Shown here: positions 23,802-35,274 of the stretch, piece after piece | Layout: the number at the start of each line of letters is the position of its first letter | How positions within the stretch are numbered: the stretch's first letter is position 1 | NCBI GenBank assembly: GCA_023313575.1 | Contig: JAJTTP010000004.1 | Location: 2,666,001-2,730,000 of the forward strand | DNA from: Eutypella sp. D-1 | Lineage: Eukaryota; Ascomycota; Sordariomycetes; Xylariales; Diatrypaceae | Length of the DNA stretch: 64,000 nucleotides | Direction: 5' to 3' | Position numbers and translations under genes: made by a program | The notes under the pieces: model-generated | Told to the model about the DNA's origin: nothing | The model's database searches: none | The model's input: only the letters and a program-made list of their open reading frames with translations

Positions 23802-24215
23802 TGTTATGGCCTGACTAGGCCAAGTGGGGGCTGGTAACCCTATTCGTTAGCGGTACTGCCGGAAGAATAGAGACGTAAGCCAGCCACATTTAATAAGCTA
23901 TAAAAAGAGCCATACATGGATCCGTCATGATCCATGGATCCAAAGGTATCAGTTAAATCCGTTACGATCTAAGGATCTAACACAACTACACATTCCAGTG
24001 TCAGGAATAAAGGATATAAATAGTATATAGTTACGTTTATTACCTCTTTTTTAGATAATCTTTAAGCTTACCAGCTTATAATATAACTTAGTTATTTAAA
24101 ACACTTTTTTTTTTGTTATCACCAGACGTGACTACTTATTACTTAAAACCCCAGCACTCCTGCTAACATAAACCCCTCGACTGGACTAATAGTTAGGAAT
24201 AAACCAGCCGTCACA
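23802..24215 (+). mobile_element. Solo LTR, TGTTAT...CGTCACA family, module A (414 bp)
   Basis: It starts TGTTATGGCCTGACTAGGCC and ends AACCAGCCGTCACA. Flanks are TACCG and TACGG, a near-duplication. The first half carries repeated GATCC/GATCT words. The second half, from ATTCCAGTGTCAGGAATAAA on, is common to the whole family. It shares its 5' module with the nested copy 56984-57397. Confidence 0.82.
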
Positions 24216-27200
24216 TACGGACGATAATTCGTAAACCGTTAAAGTTTTCGGTCGATCCGTTTTTTAATATTTTTTAAAAATATGTTTTAATTTTTATTTC
24301 AGTAAATGCTTTATTTTTTAAGGTTAGGAAATCGGTAATACCGACGTTAAATATATTATCCGTTTAAAATCCCGTAATCCCGAATAATTTTAAGTCCGAT
24401 ATTAATAAATAAAGGTTAAAAGCTAATAATTTTATATATAACTCCTGTTAATAATATTATAAATAAGTTTTAAACTAATAAATACCTAATTTTATAAATC
24501 CGTATAACGGTTTAATTATACGTAATAACGTCTTTTTAAAGTATTTATTTTTTAATTTAACAAGTAATCGTACGAAAATAATTCGTTATATCGGTATTTT
24601 AAACTGGGTATAAGCCATAATAATATTTTATATTATAATTTTTATCCTTTTAAGCCGTAAAATAAAAGCTATTATTAAAATAAAACGCTAACTGGTTTAT
24701 TAAATAATAAATACGTAAATTATAATAAAAGTTTTATCGGGGTTTCCGTAGCTTTAAATAATTAATCGTAACTTTTCGTATAATAATAAAATGTTTTTAT
24801 TTTTTATTTCGCGAACCATTTTTAACTTAAAAACTGTTACGTTTTAATATATATTAACGTTATATATTTTAAGTTATAAAATGCCTTTTTCGAATAAGGC
24901 GTTTAATTCCTTAAGGTCGGAAATTTCGAATAGTTTTTTAAACGTTATAATCTTTTTATTTGCCCTTAACCTAAAAGCTAATGTTTTATCGTTCTTTTTT
25001 TTAATGTTAACGTATTAAAAATTTACTTATATCATTTTAACTTTTTCGTTAAAAATAATTATTAGCTTTTTTTAAAAAAGGATTTCTTTTGGTTAAATAT
25101 AAGGTTTAACGTATAAACTTCGGAAAATTATTATACCTTTTATCGTTTTTAAGTTTACCGTTATATTTTTATTAATAACTGTAATAATTTTAAAAAATCC
25201 TTTTTATTTTTTTTTTCTTTATATATAAACACCTTGTTATTTAACGGGAAAGAATTTAAAAAAGTTTTTTACGTATTCGGGCTATTCTTAATATTTAACG
25301 CATTTTAAACCGATCTTTATGCCTTAATCTTTTTAACCTCCGTTATAACTTTTTATACCGTTTAAGCTTTTTAAATTTATATAAAAGTAAAAAATAAGTT
25401 TATATTAATTTAAAAATAAGCTTTAAAAATTAATAAAGTAAAAATAAAGCCGTTAAGGTTAATTATATCGTTAATTATTTTTATTACTATTTATAAACGT
25501 AATAATTTTAATCTAATATTTTTAAATTTTTCCGTAATAATTTCGTAAATTTTATAAATAGGTTTATGGTATTTTTCCACCTTATTAATAAATTAATATA
25601 CCTTTACCGGTACTTAATAATAAGTGATTTTAATAAAACGTGCCTTATTACGGAATTTAATATTATCGAAATTCGTTCCCGCGTCGTAAATAATAATATC
25701 CGGGGGTTTTAAATACGTATCGATTTAATATTTTTTAAATACGTCCTATATTTTCTTAATTAATATATTTCTTATAAAACATACTGCTTAAAATCTTATG
25801 GCTACGTCGATAATATAAAAAATAAACTTCTTATTTAAGTATATCATATTAACGATTACCTTAAAATTAAAGTTTATTTTTAAATCTTTTAAGTTAAACT
25901 TAAATTTTTAAAATGTTTTACCTTTAATTTGGTAATAGTAATAAAATTTATTAATTTCTTTAAAAACATCGATCTTAATATCGTATCCTGTTTTATTTAA
26001 AAAGTTATATAATTTATTAATAAATAAGTGTCCGAAACGTATATAAATTTTACGTAATTCTGCCTCCGTAAAATAAATAATATTATCGAATTTAAATTAT
26101 AAATATCCTTATTTCCGAATAACGTTAACCGTTATATTGTTTTTATTAATTAATTAATTAATAATATTATTAAAATATATATTAAATCGATTTATATTTT
26201 TAATTAATATTAAAAATAAGGTATCTGTTTTTATTACGTAAAAATTAATTTAGCCGAAAAGGGTATTAATAAAGATTATGCCAAATAATTTAATACGGGG
26301 TTTATCTCCGAAACGGATATTAACTTTTTCCGCATAATTCTTATCCATTTTTAATTGTTGGTTAAAGTATTCCTTTATTAAAGTAAAACATTATTCCTTT
26401 TTTGCAATGGATATTTTGGTAACACCTATATTTGGCATAATTTTTTAAAAAACGTTTTTAATGTATTTATTTAAAATAAATATAATATCGGGTATATCTT
26501 TTATCATAAGTAAAAAAAGGTTAATTCGGTGCTAAAAGGATTAATTAAATAAGTAAGTAACTATAAGGTATTAGCTATTATTTAAATGGTTAAAATATTT
26601 TACGGTATTTTTTTCTTCGGGTTCCGAAACGGGCTTATTTCCTTTATATTTAGCGAAAAAAGCGGCATAATTATCGCGTCAGGACACCTTTTTAACTTTT
26701 TATTATACTTTTACCTTTTTATGTTCCTGTTTTAAGTATTTAATAAATTAGCATCCCTTTTTTTTATATACCCAGTATTTATATTTTTATTATTTATCGG
26801 GCTTTTATTTTTAATAATATTTCCCGCTTTTATCGTTTCGGTAATATTTATAATCGATATAAAAAACGTTATTATCGTTATTATTATCGTTATTATCCTT
26901 ATTAGCCATATATTAACTGGCTCTTTTTATAACCTTATAAGTATTAATTAAGGCACGGAGTTTATTTATTAAGTTTTTAAAATAAATAACAAGTTCGAAA
27001 AAAGCATATTAAAATTAAGGAATTATACGGCAAACTCGGTATATAACGGTAATTAATTGTTATTCTTTTCGTAAATCGGGCCTTAATATTTTTTAATATA
27101 ATAAAAACTTATTAAATAAAATCTGGAATACTTTTAAATTACTTTTGCCGGCGTTTTTAATTTTAATATTAAAAAAAATCGTAAATATTTAATTATAATG

Positions 27201-28014
27201 GTATTAAATTTTATTTTATTCGGTATTAAAATAATGTTTTATAATAAAGTATATATCGGCAAATATTAAATAATAAAAAACGTTATAAAAAAAGTACAAT
27301 ATTACACGTTTTAATAAAATAATTAAAAATACGGCGTGGAATTACATTTATCGAATACCGCTAATATAACACACGTTAAAAAAAAAAACGGAACTTATTT
27401 TTTAAAATATTATAAACCTTTTTTATATAATTATTTTCTTTATTTTAAACCTTTTTAAATTATTTTACGATAATCGATAAATATAATTTATTTAAAACAT
27501 TAACCGGCGGGATAATATAATAAATTTACTCCTATTAATTATTAACAGGTATAGGTATTTATTTTAATAATAGGTTAAGTTCCGGGGTAGGCTTAGGTAC
27601 CGTTTAAAAAAAGGAATTATAACTTTTTAAGGTTTTTACGGGCCCCGGTCCTTTATTTAAGGCAGTCGGCGGGGAAAAAGGAGGTAATATTAAAGGTTAA
27701 TATTTTATAAACTGTTTAAATTTTGCAATATACGGGTTAATTTAAATTCTTAAAAAGGGAACGGTCCGGTTATCCCTTTTTATCGTTAAATATGGCTGTT
27801 TAAAAGGCTATTAGTTATTTCCTGTTAATTAAAAAAGATAGCCCGGGTAAGGCAGATAGGCCGGATAACCGTAAAGGTATTTAGGCTAAAGGTATCCAAG
27901 CTGGGGGTATTTAGGTTAGGAATATCCAGGCTAAGGGTATCTTAAAAGGTATAAATATTGGTACGGGTATCCTAAGTTAGCATTCCCAGGAGGAAAGGGT
28001 TATATAGGCTATAA

Positions 28015-28443
28015 TGTTATGACCTGGCTAGGTCATTGGGCCCAAATAGGATTGGCACAAACAATCCCTGACCATGGCACTGGAAGGGACAGACACGATA
28101 AGATAAGCCATACTTAGGTCACGTGATAAAAAGGATAACCTAAATAGCCCAGCTATCCCAGTGATCTTAGATAGCCTGGATAGCTTAGTTATCCTAATAA
28201 TTTAACATTTAATATCATATTCCAGTATCAGGAATAAAAGATATAAATAATATATAATTATATTTATTACCTTTTTTTTAAATAATTTTTAAACTTATTA
28301 ATTTATAATATAACTTAATTACTTAAAGCACCTTTTTTTTTGTTATTATTAAACGTAATTACTTATTATTTAAAACCCCTAGCATTCCTATTAATATAAA
28401 CCCCTTAATTGGACTAATAGTTAGGAATAGACCAGCCGTCACA
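28015..28443 (+). mobile_element. Solo LTR, TGTTAT...CGTCACA family, module B (429 bp)
   Basis: It starts TGTTATGACCTGGCTAGGTC and ends CCAGCCGTCACA, with an exact target duplication TATAA (28010-28014 and 28444-28448). The 5' module contains GTCACGTGAT and several GATAGCC/GGATAACC repeats. It matches the minus-strand copy 59946-60373. It sits inside Copia 1. Confidence 0.9.
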
Positions 28444-29683
28444 TATAAGGGAAGGGGTTATATAAATTACGCGGAAAAGGGTTATATAAACTGTATAAAA
28501 GGGGGTTATATAATTTATACGGGAAAGGGTTATTACGTGGGCGGAATAGGTTAAGGTTAGGTCCGTTTAAAAGGAAAAAGGTTATTAAGTACCGAAAAAA
28601 CGTTTAATATTTTATAAGGATCTAGGCGTTTTAAAACCGGGCTAAGGTTTAACGGGGCTATTTATTAAAATAAAAGAAAAAAAAAAGGTGGTTAATTTAA
28701 ATTAAAAGGAAAAAACTGGCGCGTAATTATAAAAAACGGGCCAACGGGAATTATTATTTTTTATAATATAATTTATACCGTTAAAGTTTTTAATTATTAT
28801 TAAAATTTACCGGGCGGCTTTATAAATATTCCGAGCCGCAGATTAAAATAAATAAACAGTTTATAAATTTATAAATAAATTAGTCCTTATTCCGTGTTAT
28901 AAATCGAAACCTTTTATGTTAAGGCGTTAAATTATTAGCCCTTTATTAATTTAAACTTTTTAAAATCTTATATCGGAAATTCAGGTTATGTAATAAAGTT
29001 TATTAATGCTATTACGAAATTAATATTATATTTTTTAACGTATACGCCCTTTTATATTAATACGGTCCTTAATATAAAACGAAACGCTTTTAATATAACC
29101 TTAAAATCTGCTTTTATAAATTTTTAAAAATGGTTTTAATATTATTTAAAAGTTTTTTTAATTATCCGGCTAATTTTTAACTTATTATTAATTTCCTTAA
29201 AGTTATTAATAACTAATAACGTTTATATTACCTTTTAAAGGTTAATAACTTATATTAAATCGAATTCTGTCCAGGTTATAATTATAAAATTAAAAAATAG
29301 AATAAATAAAGTAATACGTTTTTATAAATAATTAAAAAGTTATAATAACGTGTTTTTAACTTCTTTTATTTCCTTTTATATTAATATTTATTAAAAGGTT
29401 CCGGTATAAGGTCGTTTTTTAACGGCCTTTAAAGATTCGGCCTGTTATTAATCGTCCGATATATTAAATAATAAAGGTGGTTTTATTAATGATAATAATG
29501 TTAATAAGTATAAAAGTATTATATGGTAGCATAAGTTAAAATAGGTTATTACTTATTATAAAGATAGGCAAAAAGTAAAAATCTGCTAATAATATTAATG
29601 CGAAAAAATCTTTAGGTTATCGCGATAATAACTTTTTTAACCTTATTAATTTATATTATTAACTGTTTAATAATACTAATTAA

Positions 29684-29890
29684 TATTAATAAGTACGTAC
29701 GTAAAAGAAAAAGATAATAAATAATAATAATGAAAAATGGTAAAACTGGTATGGTATTCTGGTTTAAGGTTTATTTATCTATCTAAAAGGGATACGGGCG
29801 AAGCCCGTATCTTTATATAAACGGGAGATAAATATATCGGTACTTCCTACTGGTATATGGGTCCATACCAGTGACCACTAATAACCAACA
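29684..29890 (-). repeat. 5' LTR of Copia 1 (right in the window)
   Basis: This 207-bp LTR aligns along its full length with 22648-22854. The perfect hairpin GATACGGGC-GAA-GCCCGTATC is at 29791-29811. Its coding-strand start reads TGTTGGTTATTAGTGGTCAC. Confidence 0.85.
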
Positions 29891-30408
29891 CCATGTATCA
29901 GAAGTGTGCTGATCATAACGTAGGGTTGTGCATTTGCGGTTTCCGTCTGTTATGGATTTGCTGGCATACTCTCTCTTTGTTTCCCATAGTAAGATTCTCT
30001 CATCTTGTCACCCCCATTTGGCTACCTGAAAGCGCATACTGAAAGGTTACGTGCAACAGCATACTCAATGAGTTTACTCCGCCGGGAACCCTCGGCCTCT
30101 TCTCCGGACTCACCGCAGTGGCCTTTGTTTTGATCATCCTCCTCGTAGAGGAGACGAAGGAGCGGTCCCTAGAGAGCCTGGACGTCATCTTCAACTATCC
30201 AAAGGCGCAGTTCGTCGGCTGGCAGATGAGACAATACCTGCCATGGTTTTTTAAGCGGTACATACTTCGTCAGAGGCCCAAGCCGGAGCGGCCGGAGTTA
30301 GATCTCTTCGAGTTCAGTGACGGCGTGAGAGGCCCAGACGATCCCGAGACCACACTCTCCGACACGACTAGCGTCCGGACGGCCTCGACAAGGGACATGA
30401 GACAGTGA

Positions 30409-30849
30409 CACTGTGAGGGATTACAAAAAGACGTCTGAGAAGTGCTTTTGTGGCCGATAACACCTTTATTAGGAACGGCGACTTTTTGACTGCGAATTTT
30501 GTCATAAGAAGCGACCAAATGGCAACCGCGAAGATGGTATATGGGCCTCCGCGATAGCGGCTAGACTGAGGATATATTCACCGCACAGTAAGGAGATGAT
30601 TTCGTTGAATTGACGGTCAAGACTGAGACATTGAGACCGTAATGTATATAAGAGACGTCTTCCCCCACCATGGAGACTAGCTGAACCTTGAAGTCAATCA
30701 AGTCATACTCTTCATTTTAATAATTTTCGCGAGCACTTGGCAAATACCTAAAGTGACGGCTTGGTCTATTGGAGCGCGGCGCATATTGTACCGAGATATT
30801 CTAGATTGTCTTACCCTAATCCTTCTCTTTAGCCGTAACAATTACGCCT
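30409..30849. other. Intergenic, no gene
   Basis: No gene is seen. A TATATAAGAG box near 30643 followed by a pyrimidine-rich leader looks promoter-like, but no gene follows on the plus strand. Confidence 0.35.
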
Positions 30850-31483
30850 GAGAAGGCTTGTGGGTCATCTACTCCATCCAACATTTCGTTTTGAATGGTT
30901 AAAGTTGGTACACCCCGAGTCCCCCGGCCACTGCTTCTCGCACCTCCGTAATGACCATATCTTCCCCTTTCTTAGTGCTAAGTCGGCCTTTGACGTCGCA
31001 TCTATCAAGCCCGGCATCAATGGCGACCTTACTCACAACTTGTATGTCTGCGTTTCCCTCCAAGTAGGCCGGAATAGCTCGAGCACTTGCCCAGCTGTAT
31101 CAAGCGGTGCACGTCGCGGGTATTGCCGACCTTGTTCTCGAAGCTGAATTCGATCACTTCTTGGCGCTCGACGTTCTTCAATCGCCCTTCCGTCTCCAGA
31201 GAGCGTTCAGGTTCGTATCGCTCCTTAAAGCGCTGGCGAAGTAGAACGCCTAGTGAGGGTAGAGTCGGATCGAAGTAGAATGGAAACCAAGAAATTGTGA
31301 AAGTGCCATATTTCCCGCCGGGATGGACTTTCTTCTACAGCTGAACAGCCTTTTCAGGCCGCTTGCTGCCAATGTATCAGTAGAGCTGTTAGTTGATCTG
31401 TGAGTTTCAGACTGCTAAGGCTTATTGAATCAACATACTCATAGGAAAGCGGTGTCCGAGAGGATCTTAATGCTGAAGTTCAT
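30850..31483 (-). pseudogene. DsbA/FrnE-like thioredoxin-fold oxidoreductase relic
   Basis: Minus-strand pieces in three frames follow the FrnE/DsbA-like family order. The N-terminus MNFSIKILSDT (31483) leads to a region where the expected CPWC active site is lost to stops. Then come YIGSKRPEKAVQL, YGTFTISWFPFYFDPTLP, FSFENKVGNTRDVHRLIQL, a helix ending AIDAGLD and the C-terminal LTIQNEMLDGVDDPQAF. Such proteins are cytosolic disulfide/glutathione-type oxidoreductases, often near secondary-metabolite genes. The copy is disrupted by in-frame stops and at least two shifts. The positions of one or two former introns are uncertain. Confidence 0.68.
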
Positions 31484-32439
31484 CGCTGTTATAGGAATCA
31501 AGTAGGATGCAAAAACGGTGGGTTCAGTGGAACAAGCAGTTATCCACTGTGTATGGCACTTTGGTCGAGCTCTGTCTAGGTGGAAAGAAGGTAATATAAT
31601 GAATAACCGTATGCCTGAGAAGAACCCGGTTGTGCTTTCACTCGCCTATAATCCATGCACCCCGACATGGTACGACTTCAAACAGCTTCCAAGACAACGA
31701 AGCACAATAATGCCCACTTAGTATAACTACTAGAAACGATGGCCATTTAAGGTATGCCCTACCAAAATCTTCAGGTTCTCGCCTTACCCGGAGACCAAGA
31801 TGGGCGAACAACGATCTAGAAACGCTGCAGCCACGACGCCCCTAATTGGCATACTTTGCACGCGCCACAGACTCGCTTACCCACCACTTGAATGACTGGG
31901 ACTCCATGTTATTCATTCGTTTGCCGATCCCTCCTGATACGACAGACACAGCTGTGTGTCACATACTATGACCAGATGTCACCAATGAAGTTGTTAACAC
32001 ACACAATTCGTGATCCGATTGCCTGAGTGAGATGCAGTCCTTACGAACAACGCACCTGTGACCGGGGTTGTTGGCCAATATTAGGGGCAAGCACGTAGTG
32101 ATTAGAAGAGGGTCACAATCTAGTTCGCAGCGCCCGAGGGTGCTCGGCGGACAAGTTCTCATGCATCATTCCTTCGTGCTCCAATGGAAGGCTTGGCAGG
32201 GAAACGCCTAAACTCCAATCAGAGTCAGAGCGTCAGCAGGTTATGCGGGTGCATCACCACGCCGACTAACTGAAAGCCTTCTGGCTCGCCTACACTGATT
32301 GAGACCTTCGTAGCGAGAAAACCCTAATCTAAGCTTGTCAATAGCGCCATTTAGGTTTGTCTTGTGCACATAGATGAAGATACACCAGGGCATACCATTT
32401 GATATCTAGGAAGGGGATCCTAAGCCGGCTTTTCCTCGG
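31484..32439. other. No gene recognised
   Basis: About 950 bp of unremarkable, non-coding-looking sequence. Short open frames (31518-31721, 31959-32162) have no family features. Confidence 0.4.
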
Positions 32440-32740
32440 GCCTCGTGAAGAATGGCTAGGTGGATGCGCAAGATGACCACCACGTCGGTAGTCTTAACCC
32501 GGTCCGCCATCAAGACGATGACCCCGTCGTAATACTCAAGCACCCGCAGCAGCATTAACACGAGTCCGTGACCGCCATCATGTCCAGGAATACGTCTAGG
32601 TCGCCGATCAGGATCGCCTCACACTTGGTGGCCAGATTAAATAACCGCTCTAAGGTTTTTCTCCGCCCGCGAGTGGTCCAGCCCGGTCTCTGCCACGCTT
32701 ATCCGATAGGGCTCTAGAAAACTGAAGATATATTAGCAAG
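32440..32740 (-). pseudogene. Relic of an AAA+ ATPase module (paralogue of 13668-16648)
   Basis: On the minus strand it reads ISVAETGLDHSRAEKNL, LFNLATKCEAIL, DVFLDM, VLMLLRVLEYYDGVIVL, DRVKTTDVVVILRIHLAI. This parallels exon 9 of the AAA+ gene, with the Walker B acidic pair eroded and frame breaks. The 5' end (32740-32721 on the minus strand) preserves an intron-end-like GCTAATAT...CTTCAG, so it derives from duplicated genomic DNA and not from a processed transcript. It is non-functional. Confidence 0.75.
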
Positions 32741-33819
32741 CGCATCAAACCTTCCCGGAGGTGAATGTCATAAAAATGGTTGGCTTTCGGCTTGGCCGTA
32801 TCTGCATTCTTCTGTATTCCTGTCGGTTATATTATACACAGGTTATGCCATCACAACGATGCAAGTCATGGACTTGAAAATGACGGTCTTAAAGTCGAGG
32901 TGCATAGGAAACCCTTTCTTTCTCCTGTCCACTACTTGTGATCCAAACGCTGCAGGCTGCGGCTATTACAATAAGGCTGAACAAGGATTAAAGTAGGAGC
33001 GGTCGGTTCTAAGATGCGCGGTCACACGCTTAAAAGGGTGGCTGCGGAACCGTGATGCATGCATTAAATTAGGTGCTACGGTAGGAAGGACCTGACCTCA
33101 GGTAGCACCATAGCGTGAGGGTGGCGAGTTCTAGCGGCAAGACTGAAGATATGGGGGTGTTTAATAAAGGTAGTGCTAGCTAGAAGGGTGCTACAAAAGC
33201 ATGATAGGTGCAATTAAGCAGAGTGGGCGCCATAAGGCAAAAGGGAATGCGCTTGTTTTACGCAGGTACGAAGTGCCGGGGTTCAAATAACACAGGCTAT
33301 AGGGGGTACCATTACACCATGACAAACAAAATGGATAACAGCGGAAGATGCTGGATCGCGCTTTTCTAGCAAATGGCACCTAAGTGGGCAGGTACCCCCC
33401 CCCCCCTCTTCAGGTACCTCTATCACAGTGCCGGGCTTCGGGGCATACTAAACAGTGACCTTATTGTCCAGCTGTGCGCCCAGTACTAAGGTCAAATCCC
33501 CTCCCCTAGCGTATTCTGAGGCTGGACATACCGGTATGTATCATTTCCATGACCGTGATAAATAGCGCCCAAAAGCCAACTGGTGCTGTAGTGGCTGCTA
33601 CTGGGTGCTGCAGTATAATTATCCTTAAAATAAAACCCACATATAATGTATATGGAATATAATAAATACCAAATAAATTAATAGCATTTAATAATCATCT
33701 TAGAAAAATAATACAAGTCATAGGCATAATAATGAAGCCATTATTAATAGTATTAACAGTTTACGTTTATAACCATGCTCTTGCGTAAGCGACGGCCAAC
33801 TGCAATTACCCCTGTCAAC
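32741..33819. other. No gene recognised
   Basis: No coding signal is seen. It holds a C-run near 33396, and 33600-33770 is AT-rich. A GGGGTTCAAAT word near 33280 is not embedded in a tRNA-like fold. Confidence 0.4.
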
Positions 33820-34936
33820 ATGTTGGTTGACTGTTGGCATGGCCAAATGTACTGCACACACTGACCGCGGGAGGATGTCTCTGCATCCCGTCGGAGGACG
33901 AACGTACGGCAGACATTAACGGCGCGATCAACCGTCTGCAGGCAAATTTCATCCACGTTACACCAACAGTCGGTCGCTTTCTTGATCCTACCACATTGAA
34001 AAGCCTGAAAAAGGTTTTGTTCATTGGCAAGGCGCTCAAGGCTAGTGATTTAGCCAGATGGGGGGAGGCTTCCGGTGCTGAGATCTACAATACATATGGC
34101 CCTGCTGAATGCACCGTGACGAGCACAGTTCAGATATTCAAAATGGGAGAGCCTAACAGCAGAGTCGGTGAACCCAATATCTGAAAAGGCATCGGCGCCT
34201 AGACTTGGGTAGTCCAACCTTATGCGCCTGACAGGTTGGCTGCCATTGGAACCATAGGAGAGCTGTGGCTCGAGGGGCCGACTGGGGATGCAGGCTACCT
34301 GAGCAATCCGGAGAAGACAACCAGTGCTTTTGTCGAGGACCCTGAATGGCTCTTACGCGGGGTTCCTGGACGCGTGCATGGTCGCCGCGGACGTTTATAC
34401 AGGACGGGTGTGTTACAAACCACTCATTCCAGGGTAAAGGAGCCCCACTGATAACGATAACGGTCACGTGGGTGGATCGACTGGACCCTGGTTATCGATC
34501 CAAGGTGTAGGGGATCGCCTTTCCTCATATATAAAGGGTATGGGATCGCTCCCATCTAGATAGTCTCTCTTTTAGCTAGCCAGCGATCAATCTAAGTATT
34601 TACCCTTCTACGCCCTTTGTTATCTAAAATCAAGACCAGTGGTGACGGCTTCGTTACAGGGTGATTTGGTCTACTATAACCCAGATGGCTCTCTTGGATT
34701 TGTCGGGCGAAAGGATACTCAGGTAAAGATTAACGGGCAACGCATGGAGTTAGGACAGGTCGAATATCATGTTCGTGAACTACTTCCCATCGAGGGTTCC
34801 ACAGATCGTGGTAGATGTGATCACCCCAGACGCCACTCAGAGCCCGACTCTAGCAGCGTTTTTAGTCATGCCTAACGAGGACGACGGCAGTGAAGAAGTC
34901 GAACTAAACGGGCAAACTCTTCTAATGATACTCTAG
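33820..34936 (+). pseudogene. NRPS adenylation-domain fragment, interrupted by a solo LTR
   Basis: This is the second half of an NRPS adenylation domain, truncated at its 5' end. It has WPNVLHTLTAGGCLCIPSED, NFIHVTPTVGRFL, VLFIGKALKASD, motif A5 IYNTYGPAECTVTST, GELWLEGPTGDAGYL (A6-like), then GRLYRTG (A7) cut by the LTR at 34411-34658. After the [23 protein letters not shown] and [15 protein letters not shown] (A8) follow. Two in-frame stops lie near 34182 and 34200, and an extra base near 34788 shifts the C-terminal part, which ends at TAG 34936. The family activates amino acids for peptide synthesis. No condensation or carrier domain adjoins, so this is an orphan relic. Its relation to the condensation fragment at 54317-55330 is unknown. 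Confidence 0.85.
34411..34658 (+). mobile_element. Solo LTR (family TGTTAC...GTTACA), 248 bp, inside the NRPS fragment
   Basis: It starts TGTTACAAACCACTCATTCC and ends GGCTTCGTTACA, with an exact target duplication GGGTG (34406-34410 and 34659-34663). A TATATAAAG box lies near 34528. The adenylation-domain frame resumes precisely after the duplicated bases. It is the full-length relative of 1882-2075. Confidence 0.93.
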
Positions 34937-35274
34937 AATGTCTTTTCTTCTTCTCTTTTTGCTAAGACGTACATGCCCCACATATCGTCAGAAGTAGGGC
35001 GTGCATGCAGGCGGCAGCGCTAAGTATGCGGGTCGAAGTAGTTATATGCACATGTGTTGTCCAATGAAGTATGGCCTGTCGACCCTCTTTGCCCTTCCCC
35101 ATCATAGACTCTCTTTCCCACCATCACTCTGCCACTTCAGCAATTATACCGGCTTGATTCGCAACCGAGTTGGCTGTTCAACGACCAAATATATCACAAA
35201 CCAACTCATCTGAACTTTACCCGACATTCATACTCCGCACCAGCCTTAGGAGCTCGTAGAATCCTCATCCTACA

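Larger units (their letters stand above)
22648..29890 (-). mobile_element. RIP-mutated Ty1/Copia retrotransposon 1, inserted in an MFS intron
   Basis: Two 207-bp LTRs (22648-22854 and 29684-29890) start TGTTGG and end CCAACA or RIP-decayed forms. Flanks are CCATA (22643-22647) and CCATG (29891-29895), a target duplication with one transition. The polypyrimidine stretch after the left LTR (22855-22872) is the complement of a polypurine tract, so coding runs on the minus strand. The interior is extremely AT/TpA-rich and full of stops. Remnant integrase sequence (PDIIIYDAGTNFD on the minus strand near 25690) identifies Copia. Two solo LTRs of another family are nested inside (23802-24215 and 28015-28443); without them the element is about 6.4 kb. 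It encodes no intact protein. Confidence 0.88.
20306..30408 (+). pseudogene. MFS sugar/quinate-type transporter, 12 exons, intron expanded by a retrotransposon
   Basis: Exons: 20306-21145, 21200-21228, 21287-21351, 21408-21642, 21710-21923, 22006-22128, 22190-22381, 22433-22462, 22515-22545, 22598-22622, 29924-29988, 30060-30408. All junctions fit GT-AG. Family landmarks are GMFIIAVCVAIAAFLQG (TM1), NDRLGRRGAMM, VRVINGCGMG, CLESPRFYM, QQLCGINILAFY, DTLGRRKW, YSPGLGPIPF, FPLSHRKLG, FAVSVCYGFAGILSL and VEETKERSLE. One base is missing near 20503 (C-run), shifting the frame between the cytosolic N-terminus and TM1. With that one base, exon lengths total exactly 2199 nt (732 aa). Intron 10 (22623-29923) would be a normal 53-nt intron without the Copia element at 22648-29890. 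Substrate cannot be inferred. Expression would require splicing a 7.3-kb AT-rich intron, rare in fungi. Confidence 0.85.

Noticed and set aside
33270..33310. tRNA-like GGGGTTCAAAT word
   Set aside because: No acceptor stem, D-arm or anticodon arm could be paired around it.
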